Below are positions 18,671-28,539 of a stretch of 31,014 bases of DNA, piece after piece (position 1 is the first letter of the stretch; each line of letters opens with the position of its first letter). The notes beneath the pieces were generated by a model. That model did no database searches, was not told where the DNA came from, and worked only from the letters and a program-made list of their open reading frames with translations. The DNA lies in NCBI GenBank assembly GCA_003427395.1, contig BFEA01000160.1:816225-847238 (forward strand), given 5' to 3'. A program made the position numbers and the translations under genes. The stretch is from Chara braunii (Eukaryota > Streptophyta > Charophyceae > Charales > Characeae).

Positions 18671-19534
18671 TTTTTTGTGCGTATCACGGTGGCGTCGGAT
18701 CTGCTTCTGTAAAATAGAAGGTATCCTTTGTTTTCGACGACACCTCTACAAATTGGGTTCATTTGATCACACTTGTAAGTAGAGTTGGAAGTGTTTCTCC
18801 TTTAAGAAGTGACGTCAGGTTCATTGTTCATGGCCACACCTGGAAGCAGAGTTGGTCCGAGTTCACCACAATGTTATTCCCCACGAAATGTCATATGCTC
18901 ACATTGTTGTCCTTCTACACAAGGGAGATGTTCTTATCGTGTGCAGTCCCAAACCGGCGAATGATGCCATCTGCGTTCATCTAGAACAACCAATCTATGT
19001 TCATCCACTATGCCAAATAATGGATAGGGAAGGTTTATACCTTTCTGGTTTTAACAGAAGCATACAGTCACATGAATGACTTCAAACTTTCCTAGTCCAG
19101 GTTCCAACTTGAAGGTCTCGAATCGTCTCAGTCTCAGGCTATCCCGCTAGTGTAGGTCCTAGCCTCCTAGGGTATGTAGGATGAGGTTGTAGGTCGGTAG
19201 GCTACAGTACCCGCAAACATGTCAAGGCCTCAAAGTTCAAAAGAATTTTCATACTAAACAGGTATATCTATCTACACTACCAATAATCTACGAGCAGTAC
19301 AAAAATCTACATAAAAATTGAATACAAAAATGAATCAGAAAAAAAGATACAAGATTAAAATAATAATATATTTGCAATAAGGAAAATGATAGATTTTTCA
19401 TTAATTTTAGAGCAGCCTCCCTAAAAAAGTGGGAAAATTTCCCACAATGGCAATTTGGTAAGGCAGAGGTTTCAGGAGACCGGTATCAATTGAAGCAGGC
19501 ACGAGCAGTCCAATGCAACTTTATATTTTGGACT
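18671..19534. other. no gene recognised
   Basis: Possibly more of the decayed LINE at its left edge, but no motif could be placed. AT-rich from 19210. Confidence 0.4.
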
Positions 19535-19796
19535 ACAGTGCCAAAGCAGTTCTGTTGTTCATTTCATAAAATTGTGGAAGCCCTGCAAGAGTTTGCGTGA
19601 TCGCGCGTCCTGGACGAAGAAGCTAGCGCAGGGGAAAAAGGAAGTCAGTGTCCTGGCGACCACATTCAACTATAGGCAGGTGAGTGGGGAGAAGAAGATG
19701 GTGGTCATAGCCGCCCAAGATCGGCAAGGCACACTGCAAAGGCATTTAGGGTAGATCAAAGATATCGCGGGAGGAATGTTGGGGGAGGAACAATGC

Positions 19797-19877
<81 letters not shown>

Positions 19878-20191
19878 AGAAGAAGAAGAAGAAGAAGAAG
19901 AAGAAGAACGAAGGGGAAAGTCATGTATATACAGTGTCAAAGCAGTTCAGTTGTTCATTTCATAAAATTGTGGAAGCCCTGCAAGAGTTTGCGTGATCGC
20001 GCGTCCTGGGCGAAGAAGCTAGCGCAGGGGAAAAGGAAGTCAGTGTCCTGGCGACCACATTCAACTATAAGCAGGCGAGTGGGGAGAAGAAGATGGTGGT
20101 CATAGCCGCCCAAGATCGGCAAGGCACACTGCAAAGGCATTTAGGGTAGATCTGAGATATCGCGGGAGGAATGGGGGGGGGGGAACAATGC

Positions 20192-20251
<60 letters not shown>

Positions 20252-20268
20252 GAGAGGGAGGGGGGGGA

Positions 20269-20315
<47 letters not shown>

Positions 20316-20361
20316 AGAAGAAGAAGAAGAAGAAGAACGAAGGGGAAAGCCATGTATATAT
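19535..20361. repeat. 396-bp tandem duplication with (GA)n/(GAA)n tracts
   Basis: Copy 1 (19535-19930) and copy 2 (19931-20361) start at ACAGTG.CAAAGCAGTT and are nearly identical outside the simple repeats. Each carries about 250 bp of unique sequence, then a GA tract (about 76 bp in copy 1), then a GAA tract and CGAAGGGGAAAG.CATGTATAT. Copy 2 has an extra G-rich interruption in the GA tract and is one A shorter in the unique part. A 60-codon frame in copy 1 is not kept in copy 2, so coding is unlikely. Confidence 0.9.
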
Positions 20362-21058
20362 CGGAGGCGTGTTTGTTGCAGTTCAGACCGCTTATTCCTG
20401 ATTTTTTTTCAATTGTATATTATTTTAATTTTGAGTCGAACTTCGGATTGACAATGTTTATGAACATCGCTCAAGCTTGTGTGAACTTCATCTGAATGTT
20501 TTCAAATTGCATGTTGTACTTTGAGTTGAATTTTGCAAGGTTCATTGCACAATGCATCGGTATCGGAGCTAGAACCTGTTGCACTGTGGTGGTGAAAAAA
20601 ACCGACAATGCATAAGGCGTCGGCGGGTGTGAGTAATATCAAGGTTTGACGACAAAGACAAGACGGAGGAAAAAGGTTTTAAATAAGGTTGGAACACGAT
20701 CTACCTACCTGTAGAAGATGAAGACTAGCAGGGAGCAGGATCGTGAAAACCCAAATGAAGTGTTTTTTGCCCTTAACCCTGCCAGTTGGACCTTTTGTTG
20801 TTTTTGTTAAATTTCCACACATTCTTGGTGATAACTGCTACAGGTCAAGTACTGTAGACATTACCCCGTCATGTTCGCGTAAGACTCCGAATCGGGTGAA
20901 GTTGACTATTGAGAATTGTAAGGTTGTGGGCTAGGTCTACGTAGTGAGGAGGTGAAGCGTACTTACCGATGTAATAACACATCACCATGGATGAGTATCC
21001 AATGTTTGACCTCCTCTTCCTGTCTGTCATATGACAACCCTTTCTACAATTTATATTT
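20362..21058. other. no gene recognised; possible 5' region of the gypsy element
   Basis: AT-rich sequence directly upstream of the retrotransposon frames. A long terminal repeat or primer-binding site could be here, but I could not identify either, and no matching copy is present at the 3' side. Confidence 0.35.
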
Positions 21059-21088
21059 TTGCGGGGTTTCGACCGAACCACCATAATG

Positions 21089-21791
21089 GTTGTGGTCAGC
21101 AGGACCGGTAGAGTCACTGAGCCATATACGGCGGGAGAACAAAGGGAGATAGACCAGCGGTTGAAAGTAAAAATGGAGGAGAAAGCAAATAAGAAAGAGG
21201 AGGAAAATAGAAGAAGAGAAGATGAGATTGAAGGAAGATATGGCGAGACAGTTGGAGGAGAAGATGTTGAAGCAGCTAGGAGAAGAAAAAAGAAAACTTG
21301 AAGAATAGGAGGAGAAACAAGAGGTGTACGTGTAGGCAAAGGAGGAAGGCATGGTAGAGTACATGTTCCCCGAGGAAAAGGAAGCACGAAGCAGTTATGA
21401 TTCTGCCCTGCAATTTGACCAAGAGGACGTTGTAGCTTGGGCCGCTCATTTTAATTTTGGGATAGAGCGACCCGAAGATGAAACAAGGGAAGAGATTGAG
21501 GCGTTTGAATCGAAGTTGCAGCAAGTTTCGGAGGAGGAACGGCAGGTGATACTAATAGAAGAGAGGGAAGCACAAATAAAATTGAGGTTGGCTGCGCAGA
21601 GAAGAAAGGAGGTTGAACGGACAAGGAGGTTTAAGGAGGAAGGAGAGACCATGAGAAAGAAGACTCTTGTACAGAAGGAGAAGCCAAAAGATGTAGATAG
21701 TAGAGTGACCCTCCTTACTGACATTATCATGCACTCCAACTCGGAAACCGTTGCACTTCAAAAGGTCGTGGAGAAGATGGAGTTTGTCTAG
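21089..21791 (+). pseudogene. gag N-terminal coiled-coil region, broken
   Basis: Two frames follow each other: 21089-21301 (M-V-V-V-S-R-T-G start, then a Lys/Glu-rich run) and 21351-21791 (146 codons; SALQFDQEDVVAWAAHF, then Glu/Arg-rich heptad-like sequence ending VVEKMEFV). The stops between them and the different frames mean that the original long frame is broken. The function is presumably assembly of the gag particle through coiled-coil contacts; this is inferred from position only. Confidence 0.55.
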
Positions 21792-22022
21792 ATTGAGCAA
21801 AGAGGTAGGGGGAAGGATTTTATTATCGTCGATCTCAATAAAGTTAATGAAAAACATCATCGTACGCAATTCAGCTGGAGCAGTTAACTACTAGAAAGAT
21901 TGTAAGAAGTCTGACGACTATAGCAGAGGAACGGGCATTGGGAGGAGGCAGTAAGAGACTTGATGGAGGAAAATTAAAAAGTGGAGAATGAAGCCAGGTT
22001 GAACAAACATTGATCAGGACTC

Positions 22023-22542
22023 ATGAGAGAAAAAATAAAGGTTAACCCCCCTGAAACTTATATAGGGAAGAGAGAAGATAATTTTTATCAGTGGGAGGTA
22101 ACAATCTTATCGTATATGTATGCGCAATGCATCCCAAAGAAGACAGTTTTGATGACTCATTCGTGCCTAGGTGGCGGTGCTGCGGATTACGCACTCTTTC
22201 TAGTTAACGAGGTGGATTGCGATCGTAATATGATAACATACTCGCATAAAATGGATTTAAAGATCTTTTTGGGTTTTATTCGTAGCCGATTTGAGGATAA
22301 GACTAGAGCCATAAGGACTTCCGACAAGCTTAACAGCATCCACCATAGGGAAGTGAAAGAGTGTGTCGGTCTTGAAGGCCACATTGGATGAACTTTTGCA
22401 GAACCTATATCATGGACTGAGCCCTGTGCACATTCTAAACAAATTCGCTAGAGCTCTACCTGACCCAATTAAGACCAATCTCCATGCAAAGATAAAAGTG
22501 GATGGTGTGTCCTATGACAAGTTGAATAAGATAGCGATCTAG
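22023..22542 (+). pseudogene. Ty3/gypsy gag core, frameshifted
   Basis: The first frame (22023-22391) includes PPETYIGKREDNFYQWE, LGGGAADYALFLVNE and MDLKIFLGFIRSRFEDKTRA, the usual retrotransposon gag layout (a K-rich, W-containing start, an AA..F helix, then F..L..F..). Between about 22354 and 22372 the frame shifts by one. The continuation (22372-22542) reads LKATLDELLQNLYHGLSPVH.. to DKLNKIAI and TAG. The two halves together give a normal-looking gag core of about 170 residues, so the break is a real mutation or a sequencing error. Gag forms the particle shell in the cytoplasm. Confidence 0.75.
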
Positions 22543-22830
22543 TCTACCAACCGGGCCGTCCGGGTCACCTTATTTTCCCGGGCGGCCCGACCGTGCAAGG
22601 ACCTCGGAAGGGTCCAACAAAAAAAATATAAAATAAATAAAAATCCAAAAAATTCGAAAACAAACTATTTTATGCAGAAAAATAAATTGAACAACTTTTG
22701 CCTCAGGGTCACATCGAAATTCCTTACCAATTTTAACATAAAAATAAAACAAAAAAAATATAGTTTTTATCTTTTTTATCTTTTTATTCGTCTTTTGCCC
22801 GGTCGGGCAAGTGGTCCCTGACCACTGTGG
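22543..22830. other. AT-rich segment splitting gag from the zinc-knuckle region
   Basis: A very AT-rich block (22620-22795) with GC-rich edges (CCCGGGCGGCCCGACCG and GCCCGGTCGGGC) lies where continuous gag coding is expected. It looks like a small insertion, but the ends do not form clean inverted repeats. Confidence 0.35.
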
Positions 22831-22949
22831 TAGCCTAGATAGTGATGGATCAGGTTGGGCTCCTCCAAGCAGAAAATTGGCATTGGTAAAAGGACCTAGA
22901 GAAGAGGACGATTTGGAAGAATAAAACTATTATATAGAGTATAATGTAA

Positions 22950-23445
22950 TCAACAACGCAACCTGGTTGTCATATTTGAGGAAGGAGGTTGTGAGGTCGT
23001 AACCTATGACTAGATATACTATGGATTAGATATTGGAGGAAACAATAGTGTAGCCCAGGGAGGTGACTATATTGTTGTAGTCTGTGCGAGAAGACGAGGA
23101 GGAAGAGGCAACCAAAGTAAAGAAGGTCGTGGTTGGGATGGTAGAGGACAAGGCTATATTCTCAACAACAAGGCATGGTTAGAGGTAATAACACCCTTGC
23201 CAACAGGCCCAACACTATAAATTCGCGCGGCAGGGGAAGGGCACCACGCATATACCATTGACACCCTGTGTGTGCAGAAGGGGGACCATCAAAAGAAACT
23301 GAAGATGCCCTATGAACTGTGGGCCAAGAGGCTCAATAAAGGGACCTGCATTAAATGTTTATCGAAATATGAGGTCACCGCCAAAAGGCCACAGCCGATA
23401 GGAGTGGTAGTTGTTCCTGTTGGGGCCTTGGGTAACACATCTTAA
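22950..23445 (+). pseudogene. gag C-terminus with ruined zinc knuckle
   Basis: One frame reads EEGGCEVVTYD-stop-IYYGLDIGGNNSVAQGGDY followed by an Arg/Gly-rich stretch. Another continues TIDTLCVQKGDHQKKLKMPY..GTCIKCLSKYEVTAKRPQ to TAA at 23443-23445. The segment 23347-23388 has the spacing of a CX2CX4HX4C knuckle, but the His position is Glu and the last Cys position is Arg. RNA binding by this knuckle should therefore be lost. At least one frameshift separates the RG stretch from the knuckle. Confidence 0.6.
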
Positions 23446-23529
23446 GAAGCGCGCGCTGCAGGAGATAACTCCAACCCAAGGACCCTAACGACAAAGGTTG
23501 ATGTAGGACCCCACCTAAATGGTTGTCCA

Positions 23530-23745
23530 AAGACCGTTTGTGCTAGAGTCTCTCTATGTGGCTTCCTGATCACTCGTTGCACAGCCTGGGCTGAAATGAA
23601 GAAGAGAAGAGAGCAACTCATTTTAGGAGATGTAGAGATCAGTAGGACGCGCGTAGGAGCCTTAGTAGATAGTCGGTCTACGTGTAGTTTTATATGTAAA
23701 AGAGAACTAGATAAGTTGCACTTAGGGATGAAGGTGCAAAAGTAG
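23530..23745 (+). pseudogene. aspartic protease, N-terminal half, mutated active site
   Basis: This frame reads AEMKKRREQLILGDVEIS..VGALVDSRSTCSFICKRELDKL and ends at TAG (23743-23745). The expected catalytic D-S/T-G triad is DSR (23668-23676), so the catalytic Asp is kept but the invariant Gly is Arg. Coding stops where the fold-back element begins; the second half of the protease resumes on the other side in the same reading phase. Confidence 0.65.
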
Positions 23746-23749
23746 AGTG

Positions 23750-24092
23750 AATGACAATTTCGTCAAAATTGACATTTTTTATTTTTTGAACGAAATTGAA
23801 ATTGAGTTTTTTGGTCGAAAACTCATCAAAATTTGTTGTTCCTGATGGTCCGGTGTTTGTAAAATATTGGACCCCCTGGCTGTACATGGACCTACCTTGA
23901 GGCGAGGCACCTCCAGACAATCCTGTCTGGAGGTGCCTCGCCTCAAGCTAGGTCCATGTACAGTCAGGGGGTCGAGTGTTTTACAAACGCCGGACCCTCA
24001 AGAACAACAAAATTTGACGAGTTTTCAACCAAAAAGCTCGGTTTCAATTTCGTTCAAAAAATAAAAGATGTTCATTTTGATGAAATGGCAGT
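23750..24092. mobile_element. fold-back element inserted in the gypsy protease
   Basis: Two arms of about 168-170 bp, 23750-23919 and 23924-24092, are inverse complements at roughly 85-90 percent identity, separated by a 4-bp loop (ATCC at 23920-23923). The inner 30 bp (..GAGGCGAGGCACCTCCAGACA) are perfect. Outer ends near TGACAATTTCGTCAAAA and its inverse are more diverged, with one indel. There is no internal gene and no certain target duplication. Both arms, read outwards, keep the same open peptide frame (MYSQGV..FTN.GPS.TT.FDEFSTKKL..), which simply reflects their shared origin. Confidence 0.85.
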
Positions 24093-24606
24093 TAGTGAGT
24101 TGGTAGTGAGTAGACTGACCGATAACCGTCATATGCATGCGGAGGAATACGTTAAGGGGACATATTTTGGATTAGAGGAGGGGAAAAAGCTAGAGAAGGT
24201 TCTCCATTCCCATACACTCTTAGTGGAAGACAATCTTCCCTTTGACTTGATTTTAGGGACAGACTGGGGAGAAACAGTCATGGCAGATGTCAAGATGAGC
24301 GAGCATGGGTGTTGGTTGCCAAACCCCACTAGTGGCAAGAAGAAGATGAGGTTGTTCCATGAGTCCGGTCTAGAGTCTCACTTAATATATGTTTGTTATA
24401 TGAGTGTCTCTGTGTTCGCCAGGGACGTGGCGAAAGAGAAGTTGAGAGGTCAGGTTTTTGTAACTTATGTTAGACTGATGAGTGAGGAGAACAAAGATAA
24501 AGAGAGGACACTACCTCAGATAGAGAACTTGCTGCAAGAGTTCGTTGATGTGGGACAAGCCCCAACTGAATGGTATAGAGGGAGATCAAGCACCGAATTG
24601 AAATAG
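24093..24606 (+). pseudogene. aspartic protease, C-terminal half, and linker to RT
   Basis: The frame contains LTDNRHMHAEEYVKGTYFGL, then HSHTLLVEDNLPFDLILGTDWG (DLILGTDW at 24244-24267), the hydrophobic-Ile-Leu-Gly strand near the C-terminus of retroviral-type proteases. It then runs into a linker. The open frame actually starts inside the right arm of the fold-back element (ATG at 23956), giving a 216-codon chimera. A frameshift at about 24572-24580 separates it from the RT frame (EIKHRIEIEPGSKRL). Confidence 0.7.
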
Positions 24607-25304
24607 AACCCGGTAGCAAGCGTCTCAAGGGTCCGGTCTACAGAATGTCTCCCAAGAAACTTAATGAATTGCGTAAGCAACTATATGAGTTAATTATGAA
24701 GGGGTGGATTAAGCCTATCTCGTTGTCGTATGGTGCATCGGTTTTATTTGTATCAAAGAAAGAGGGTGAACGGAGATTGTGCATTCACTACAGGGGAATG
24801 AACATTTTAATGATCAACAATGTTGAACGGTTGCCCTGGATAGATGACTTGTTAGACAGCCTGCGAGGTTGTCAATATCTCTCCAAGGTAGACTTGAAGT
24901 CCGGGTACCATCACATTGAGGTATATTCACAGGACCTGCATAAAACGGTCTTTAGGACTTGCTATGATCATTATGAGTTTGTAGTGATGTCATTTGGTTT
25001 TACTAATGCCCCTACAGCATCCCAAAGGTGCATGAATAATCAATTTGAGGATTGGTTAGATAAGCTCATTATAATCTATCTAGATGATATCCTGATTTTT
25101 AGTAAGATTCTGGAGGAGCATGATAATCATTCACGCCAAATATTGACAAAGTTACGTGAGTCTAACTTCAAGATTAACTCGACGAAGTGTGAGTGGGTCA
25201 ATCGTCAAGTCCTGTATTTGGGACATGCGGTCGATGAAGATGGAGTGAGACCGAAGAATTCCAAAATAGCAGCAATTCGTGACTGGTCAACCCCCACACG
25301 TTGA
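24607..25304 (+). pseudogene. Ty3/gypsy reverse transcriptase
   Basis: This is the best-preserved module: 220 codons open from ATG 24645 and in frame with EPGSKRLKGPVYR just upstream. It shows KPISLSYGASVLFVSKKEG, the first catalytic Asp in SKVDLKSGYHHI (GAC at 24891-24893), FRTCYDHYEFVVMSFGFTNA, and the YLDD box (25077-25088) followed by ILIFSK. It ends LGHAVDEDGVRPKNSKIAAI and stops at TGA. Both YLDD Asp residues are intact. The rest of the polyprotein is broken, so no active enzyme is expected. Confidence 0.9.
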
Positions 25305-25850
25305 TTGAGTTGCGGTCATTCTTAGGATTAGCCAACCACTACCAAAAGTTTGTTCGAAATTTTATTTTCATTGTTCTCCTTTGCGTAGACTGTTGGGAAA
25401 GGAGACCGTTTGGACTTGGGAGCGAAAGTTGAAGAAGTCTCTCATTGACTACTCGGTCCTCAAGGTAGCTGATCCATCCTTGTCATTCGTTGTCTATAGT
25501 AGACTCTATACCAATGCTAGCCAGTATGGCATTGGTGTTGTCCTCCAACAGAACGATGGAGATGGATATAGGCGCGTTAAGTTTGTCTTGTAGGCTCCCT
25601 AGTAATAAGGTAGCAGCCTCGACTTACGAGCGTGAGTTATTAGCCCTTAGACAGGCCTTAGACCACTCGCAACATTACTTGTTAGGAAGACACTTCAAGG
25701 TGTATTTCGATCGTAAGACATTGCGCTTGTTTAAGACCCAGGCCCGGATGACCCCTACGTTGACTTAGTGGGATGACGAGATTGATCAGTTTGATTTTGT
25801 CAGTCAACGGTAAGTACAGCATTGTCGTTGATGCATTGAGTAGGTGCAAA
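25305..25850 (+). pseudogene. Ty3/gypsy RT connection and RNase H, broken
   Basis: Fragments in three frames: LIELRSFLGLANHYQKFVRNF (25303-25365), RRLLGKETVWTWERK..LYTNASQYGIGVVLQQ (25381-25593), and LPSNKVAASTYERELLALRQALDHSQHYLLGRHFKVYFDRKTL.. (to 25768, TAG). VVDALSR follows at about 25826-25850 in another frame. In the first RNase H motif the catalytic Asp of TDAS is Asn (AAT 25513-25515). The Glu in YEREL and Asp in FDRKTL remain. Multiple frameshifts. Confidence 0.8.
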
Positions 25851-25984
25851 TTTCTTTGGTGCAGTAGTAACTTACCTGGACACTGGCGCAGATCTGCGGC
25901 AAACGATCGAAAATGCCTCAACTTATGATCCAATTTATTGCACGTTGATCAAGAAAGTGCAGATTGCACCTCTCTAAGTTCCTG

Positions 25985-26390
25985 ATTATAAAATGGTCGA
26001 TGGACTGTTGTTCGAGAAAATCGATGTATATGATAGCCTTTGCATACCACGTAGTGAAGAAGTATGCAATCTGATCCTTAGGCTAAGGGAATATCGTGAT
26101 ACGAAAGGTCACTTAGGTTGGCAGAAGACCTATGATAGCCTACTCAGATCCTACACATGGTTTGGCATCAAGCATGATTACATCACCTATATCCAAAGTT
26201 ATCAAGTGTGTCAAAAGAACAAAGTTTCACACAGCCTCCCCTTGGACTATTGAAGCTCTTGCCTATCTCATCTGGCCCAGGTGAATCGGTATCTATACGT
26301 TTCATGAATACTAAAGTCAGAAGTAGTAGTGGCGAGAGTGAAGTCGTAGTCGACAGATTCAATAAATTTTTTGTTTTTGCACCGTTGTCG
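25985..26390 (+). pseudogene. integrase zinc domain and truncated catalytic core
   Basis: Frame 25993-26253 reads LCIPRSEEVCNLILRLREYRDTKGHLGWQKTYDSLLRSYTW..IQSYQVCQKN. In the HHCC domain the first His position is Arg (YRDTKGH) and the first Cys position is Tyr (SYQVC). A frameshift at 26238-26250 leads to LKLLPISSGPGESVSIRFMNTKVRSSSG..VVVDRFNKFFVFAPL, the beginning of the rve core. The first catalytic Asp of (S)IDF is Arg (CGT 26298-26300). Similarity ends abruptly about 26385, so the D35E remainder and the 3' LTR are missing. Confidence 0.75.
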
Positions 26391-27480
26391 AGCACATCGG
26401 TTCGGCACCGCACGGGGCAGTGTGGGACCCTCCCGGCCGTGTCACGCATGAGTTGGTCTAAATCCTTCATCGCGAATATACACATGGAGTTTTCGCAAGC
26501 CGCTCCAGTCGAGTGCGTCAGCCATACCTCTCGCGAGCTCCTATAACAGGATAGGGCCTACGCGAGACGCGACTTACCTCCACCTTACGGGGGTTGTCAC
26601 CTCCCTTCGGTGGGCGTATCCCCGCCGAGCTACCAGTCCACAGTACGAAAGTTGATCAGTTGCAATCGCAGAGGTGGACCAGCCAAAGGCGTTTCTCGTT
26701 CGTTGTAGCATAGGGGGTACGCGCGATATTACGCCTCTATCGAACCCGCGCGCGAACTGGCTTCTTGGGGGGCTGAGGTCCCAAGCGGGACTCATCGTCG
26801 GTCGACTAGGACGTATCCCACACGCCACGCGCACACCACTATAAAAAACATAAAAACAAAAGCACACACACACACGCACGTGCATACACATATATAGAAC
26901 GACGCTAAACAAACAACGAGACAACACTCCTAATCCCTTAGTAGTTATCCCATAACTTTCCGATGCGGAAATCAGATAGGCGTTGCGCGCAAGACTCAGT
27001 ATAAAACTGCGCGGTCGTAAGGTCTACTCATATCGACTAGCAATGCAATCGTACGCAAACAGTCGCAATGATGGCGTACTCTGTAGTGCCCATAATCAAG
27101 CGGTCCCTCGTGGATCCGAGTACCGCTTATGACACTCACGTGTCAGACTCGAAGTGTCGTGAGGGTCTGTTCCCTCACGATATTGCACGGCTGAAGGAAT
27201 ACCCGTGCAGCCTCCGCGAGACCTCCGGCCTTTGGCCTGAGTGTCTCGACAGGCAAGGCAAATAGGCTCTGCCCGATGGGTAGTCCCTTCCATGTAGAGT
27301 CTAGGGCTTGGGATGTCCTGGACAAGGACCTTGAATCCCGACCCAGGACCAACATCCGACTAAGAATTCTTTCAAAAACAATCAACAAAATAAAGGGGTT
27401 CTCTTTCCTTTCTCAGTCCCAACCCCCCCAATTAAGCCCTTAATGTGAGGGTCCCTCAGGCCACGCGAACACTCAGTATA
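26391..27480. other. no gene recognised
   Basis: GC-richer, CpG-rich DNA of a different character, joined abruptly to the integrase. It includes CGTGAGGG..CCCTCACG (27160-27180), which can form a short hairpin, and a TATA-like GTATAAAA at 26999-27006. It may be an LTR or another non-autonomous element, but nothing diagnostic was found. Confidence 0.4.
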
Positions 27481-27481
27481 G

Positions 27482-27482
<1 letters not shown>

Positions 27483-27541
<59 letters not shown>

Positions 27542-27654
27542 CTATTTGACGATATATATATATATATAATATATATATAATATATATATATATAATATAT
27601 ATATATATATAATATATATATATAATATATATATATTATATATATATATATATA
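27483..27654. repeat. (CA)n and (TA)n microsatellites
   Basis: About 48 bp of CA repeat, then over 110 bp of imperfect TA repeat running straight into the CAGGGT-ended element. Confidence 0.95.
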
Positions 27655-28328
27655 CAGGGTCACCAGCCCGTACGTACGGAGGTCCCCGAGCAGACCTCCG
27701 TACGTATGGGCGTTCGGGGTCCCGTACGGCGTCCGAACCCGACGGAGTTCGGCCCCGCCAAAAATTATTTCGGGGCCTAAAAATAATAATTTTTTTCTAA
27801 TTTTTTTTTTGTGAGTTCTCAATGACGTGAGGTACATGCTTGTAAATTTTCAAGTCATTTGGCTAAGCCCAATAATAATTTGAAAATCGCCAAAGATGGC
27901 GGTGTCAAAACGTGCTCGCCTATGTATTTTTTTACTTTCTTATTTTTGTTTTTACTTTAGTTCGGGGTCTAAACAATTTTAATATTTTTTGAGAATTTTT
28001 TAGTGGGTTTGGTATTATGTGAAGTACACATCTGTAAATTTTCAGGGCATTTAGTTATGCCAAAAAAAAAAAGAAAAATCTCCAAAGATGGCGGTGTCAA
28101 AAACATGCTCTCGCACTCACTAAATTTAATTATTTTTATTTTTATTATTAGTATATGTTTTTCGTATTTTATTTTTATTTCAAATTTGGTGAGGAATTTG
28201 ATGTAATGCTCAGGCAAATCTTGTTTAATTTTTTTTTTTTTATAACATAGTTTTTTTCATATTTTTTTGATGACTTGTTGTTTTTTTTTTGGTCCGCGTT
28301 CGGCCCGTCCCGAACGCCGGGTACCCTG
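27655..28328. mobile_element. 674-bp non-autonomous DNA element with CAGGGT ends
   Basis: It starts CAGGGTCACC and ends GGGTACCCTG. Flanks are TATATA on both sides, so a TA-type target duplication is possible but masked by the TA repeat. Subterminal GGGCGTTCGGGG and CCCGAACGCC are inverse. The interior is AT-rich and contains an imperfect 192-bp tandem duplication (27769-27960 and from 27961). Poly(T) and poly(A) runs are frequent. There is no gene. Confidence 0.6.
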
Positions 28329-28368
28329 TATATATATATGTGTATATATGTATATATCTGGGTAGCAC

Positions 28369-28401
28369 CACGTACGCGTATGCAGTGCATACGCGTACGT
28401 G
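28369..28401. repeat. 15-bp perfect hairpin CACGTACGCGTATGC
   Basis: Left arm 28369-28383, loop AGT, right arm 28387-28401. A third half-copy (GCATACGCGTACGCG) follows at 28413-28427 directly before the T tract. Confidence 0.85.
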
Positions 28402-28426
28402 TCCGAAAACCAGCATACGCGTACGC

Positions 28427-28427
<1 letters not shown>

Positions 28428-28474
<47 letters not shown>
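28428..28474. repeat. poly(T), 47 bp
   Basis: Uninterrupted T run. It would be a poly(A) tail for a minus-strand retroposon lying to its right, but no such body was recognised. Confidence 0.9.
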
Positions 28475-28477
<3 letters not shown>

Positions 28478-28539
28478 TATACTACTTGAGTCAACTACTA
28501 AGGTAGAACAAATGTGAGGAATGTGTTCTCAGGGGACCC

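Larger units (their letters stand above)
21059..26385 (+). mobile_element. degenerate Ty3/gypsy LTR retrotransposon, internal region
   Basis: Domains in order: coiled-coil gag N-terminus, gag core, RG-rich stretch with zinc knuckle, aspartic protease, reverse transcriptase, RNase H, and the integrase zinc domain with the start of its catalytic core. RT-RNase H before integrase is the Ty3/gypsy order. Each module is damaged, as detailed in the entries inside it. A fold-back element is inserted in the protease, homology stops abruptly about 26385 inside integrase, and no LTR was found. It is dead. The E/K-rich N-terminal extension before gag resembles elements I associate with charophyte genomes. 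Confidence 0.85.

Noticed and set aside
20400-26390. Intact LTR pair for the gypsy element
   Set aside because: No direct repeat of 100 bp or more brackets the coding modules; the 3' end is truncated inside integrase.
27483-27654. Replication origin or centromeric signal in the TA-rich tract
   Set aside because: Simple CA/TA microsatellite with nothing further to support a function.
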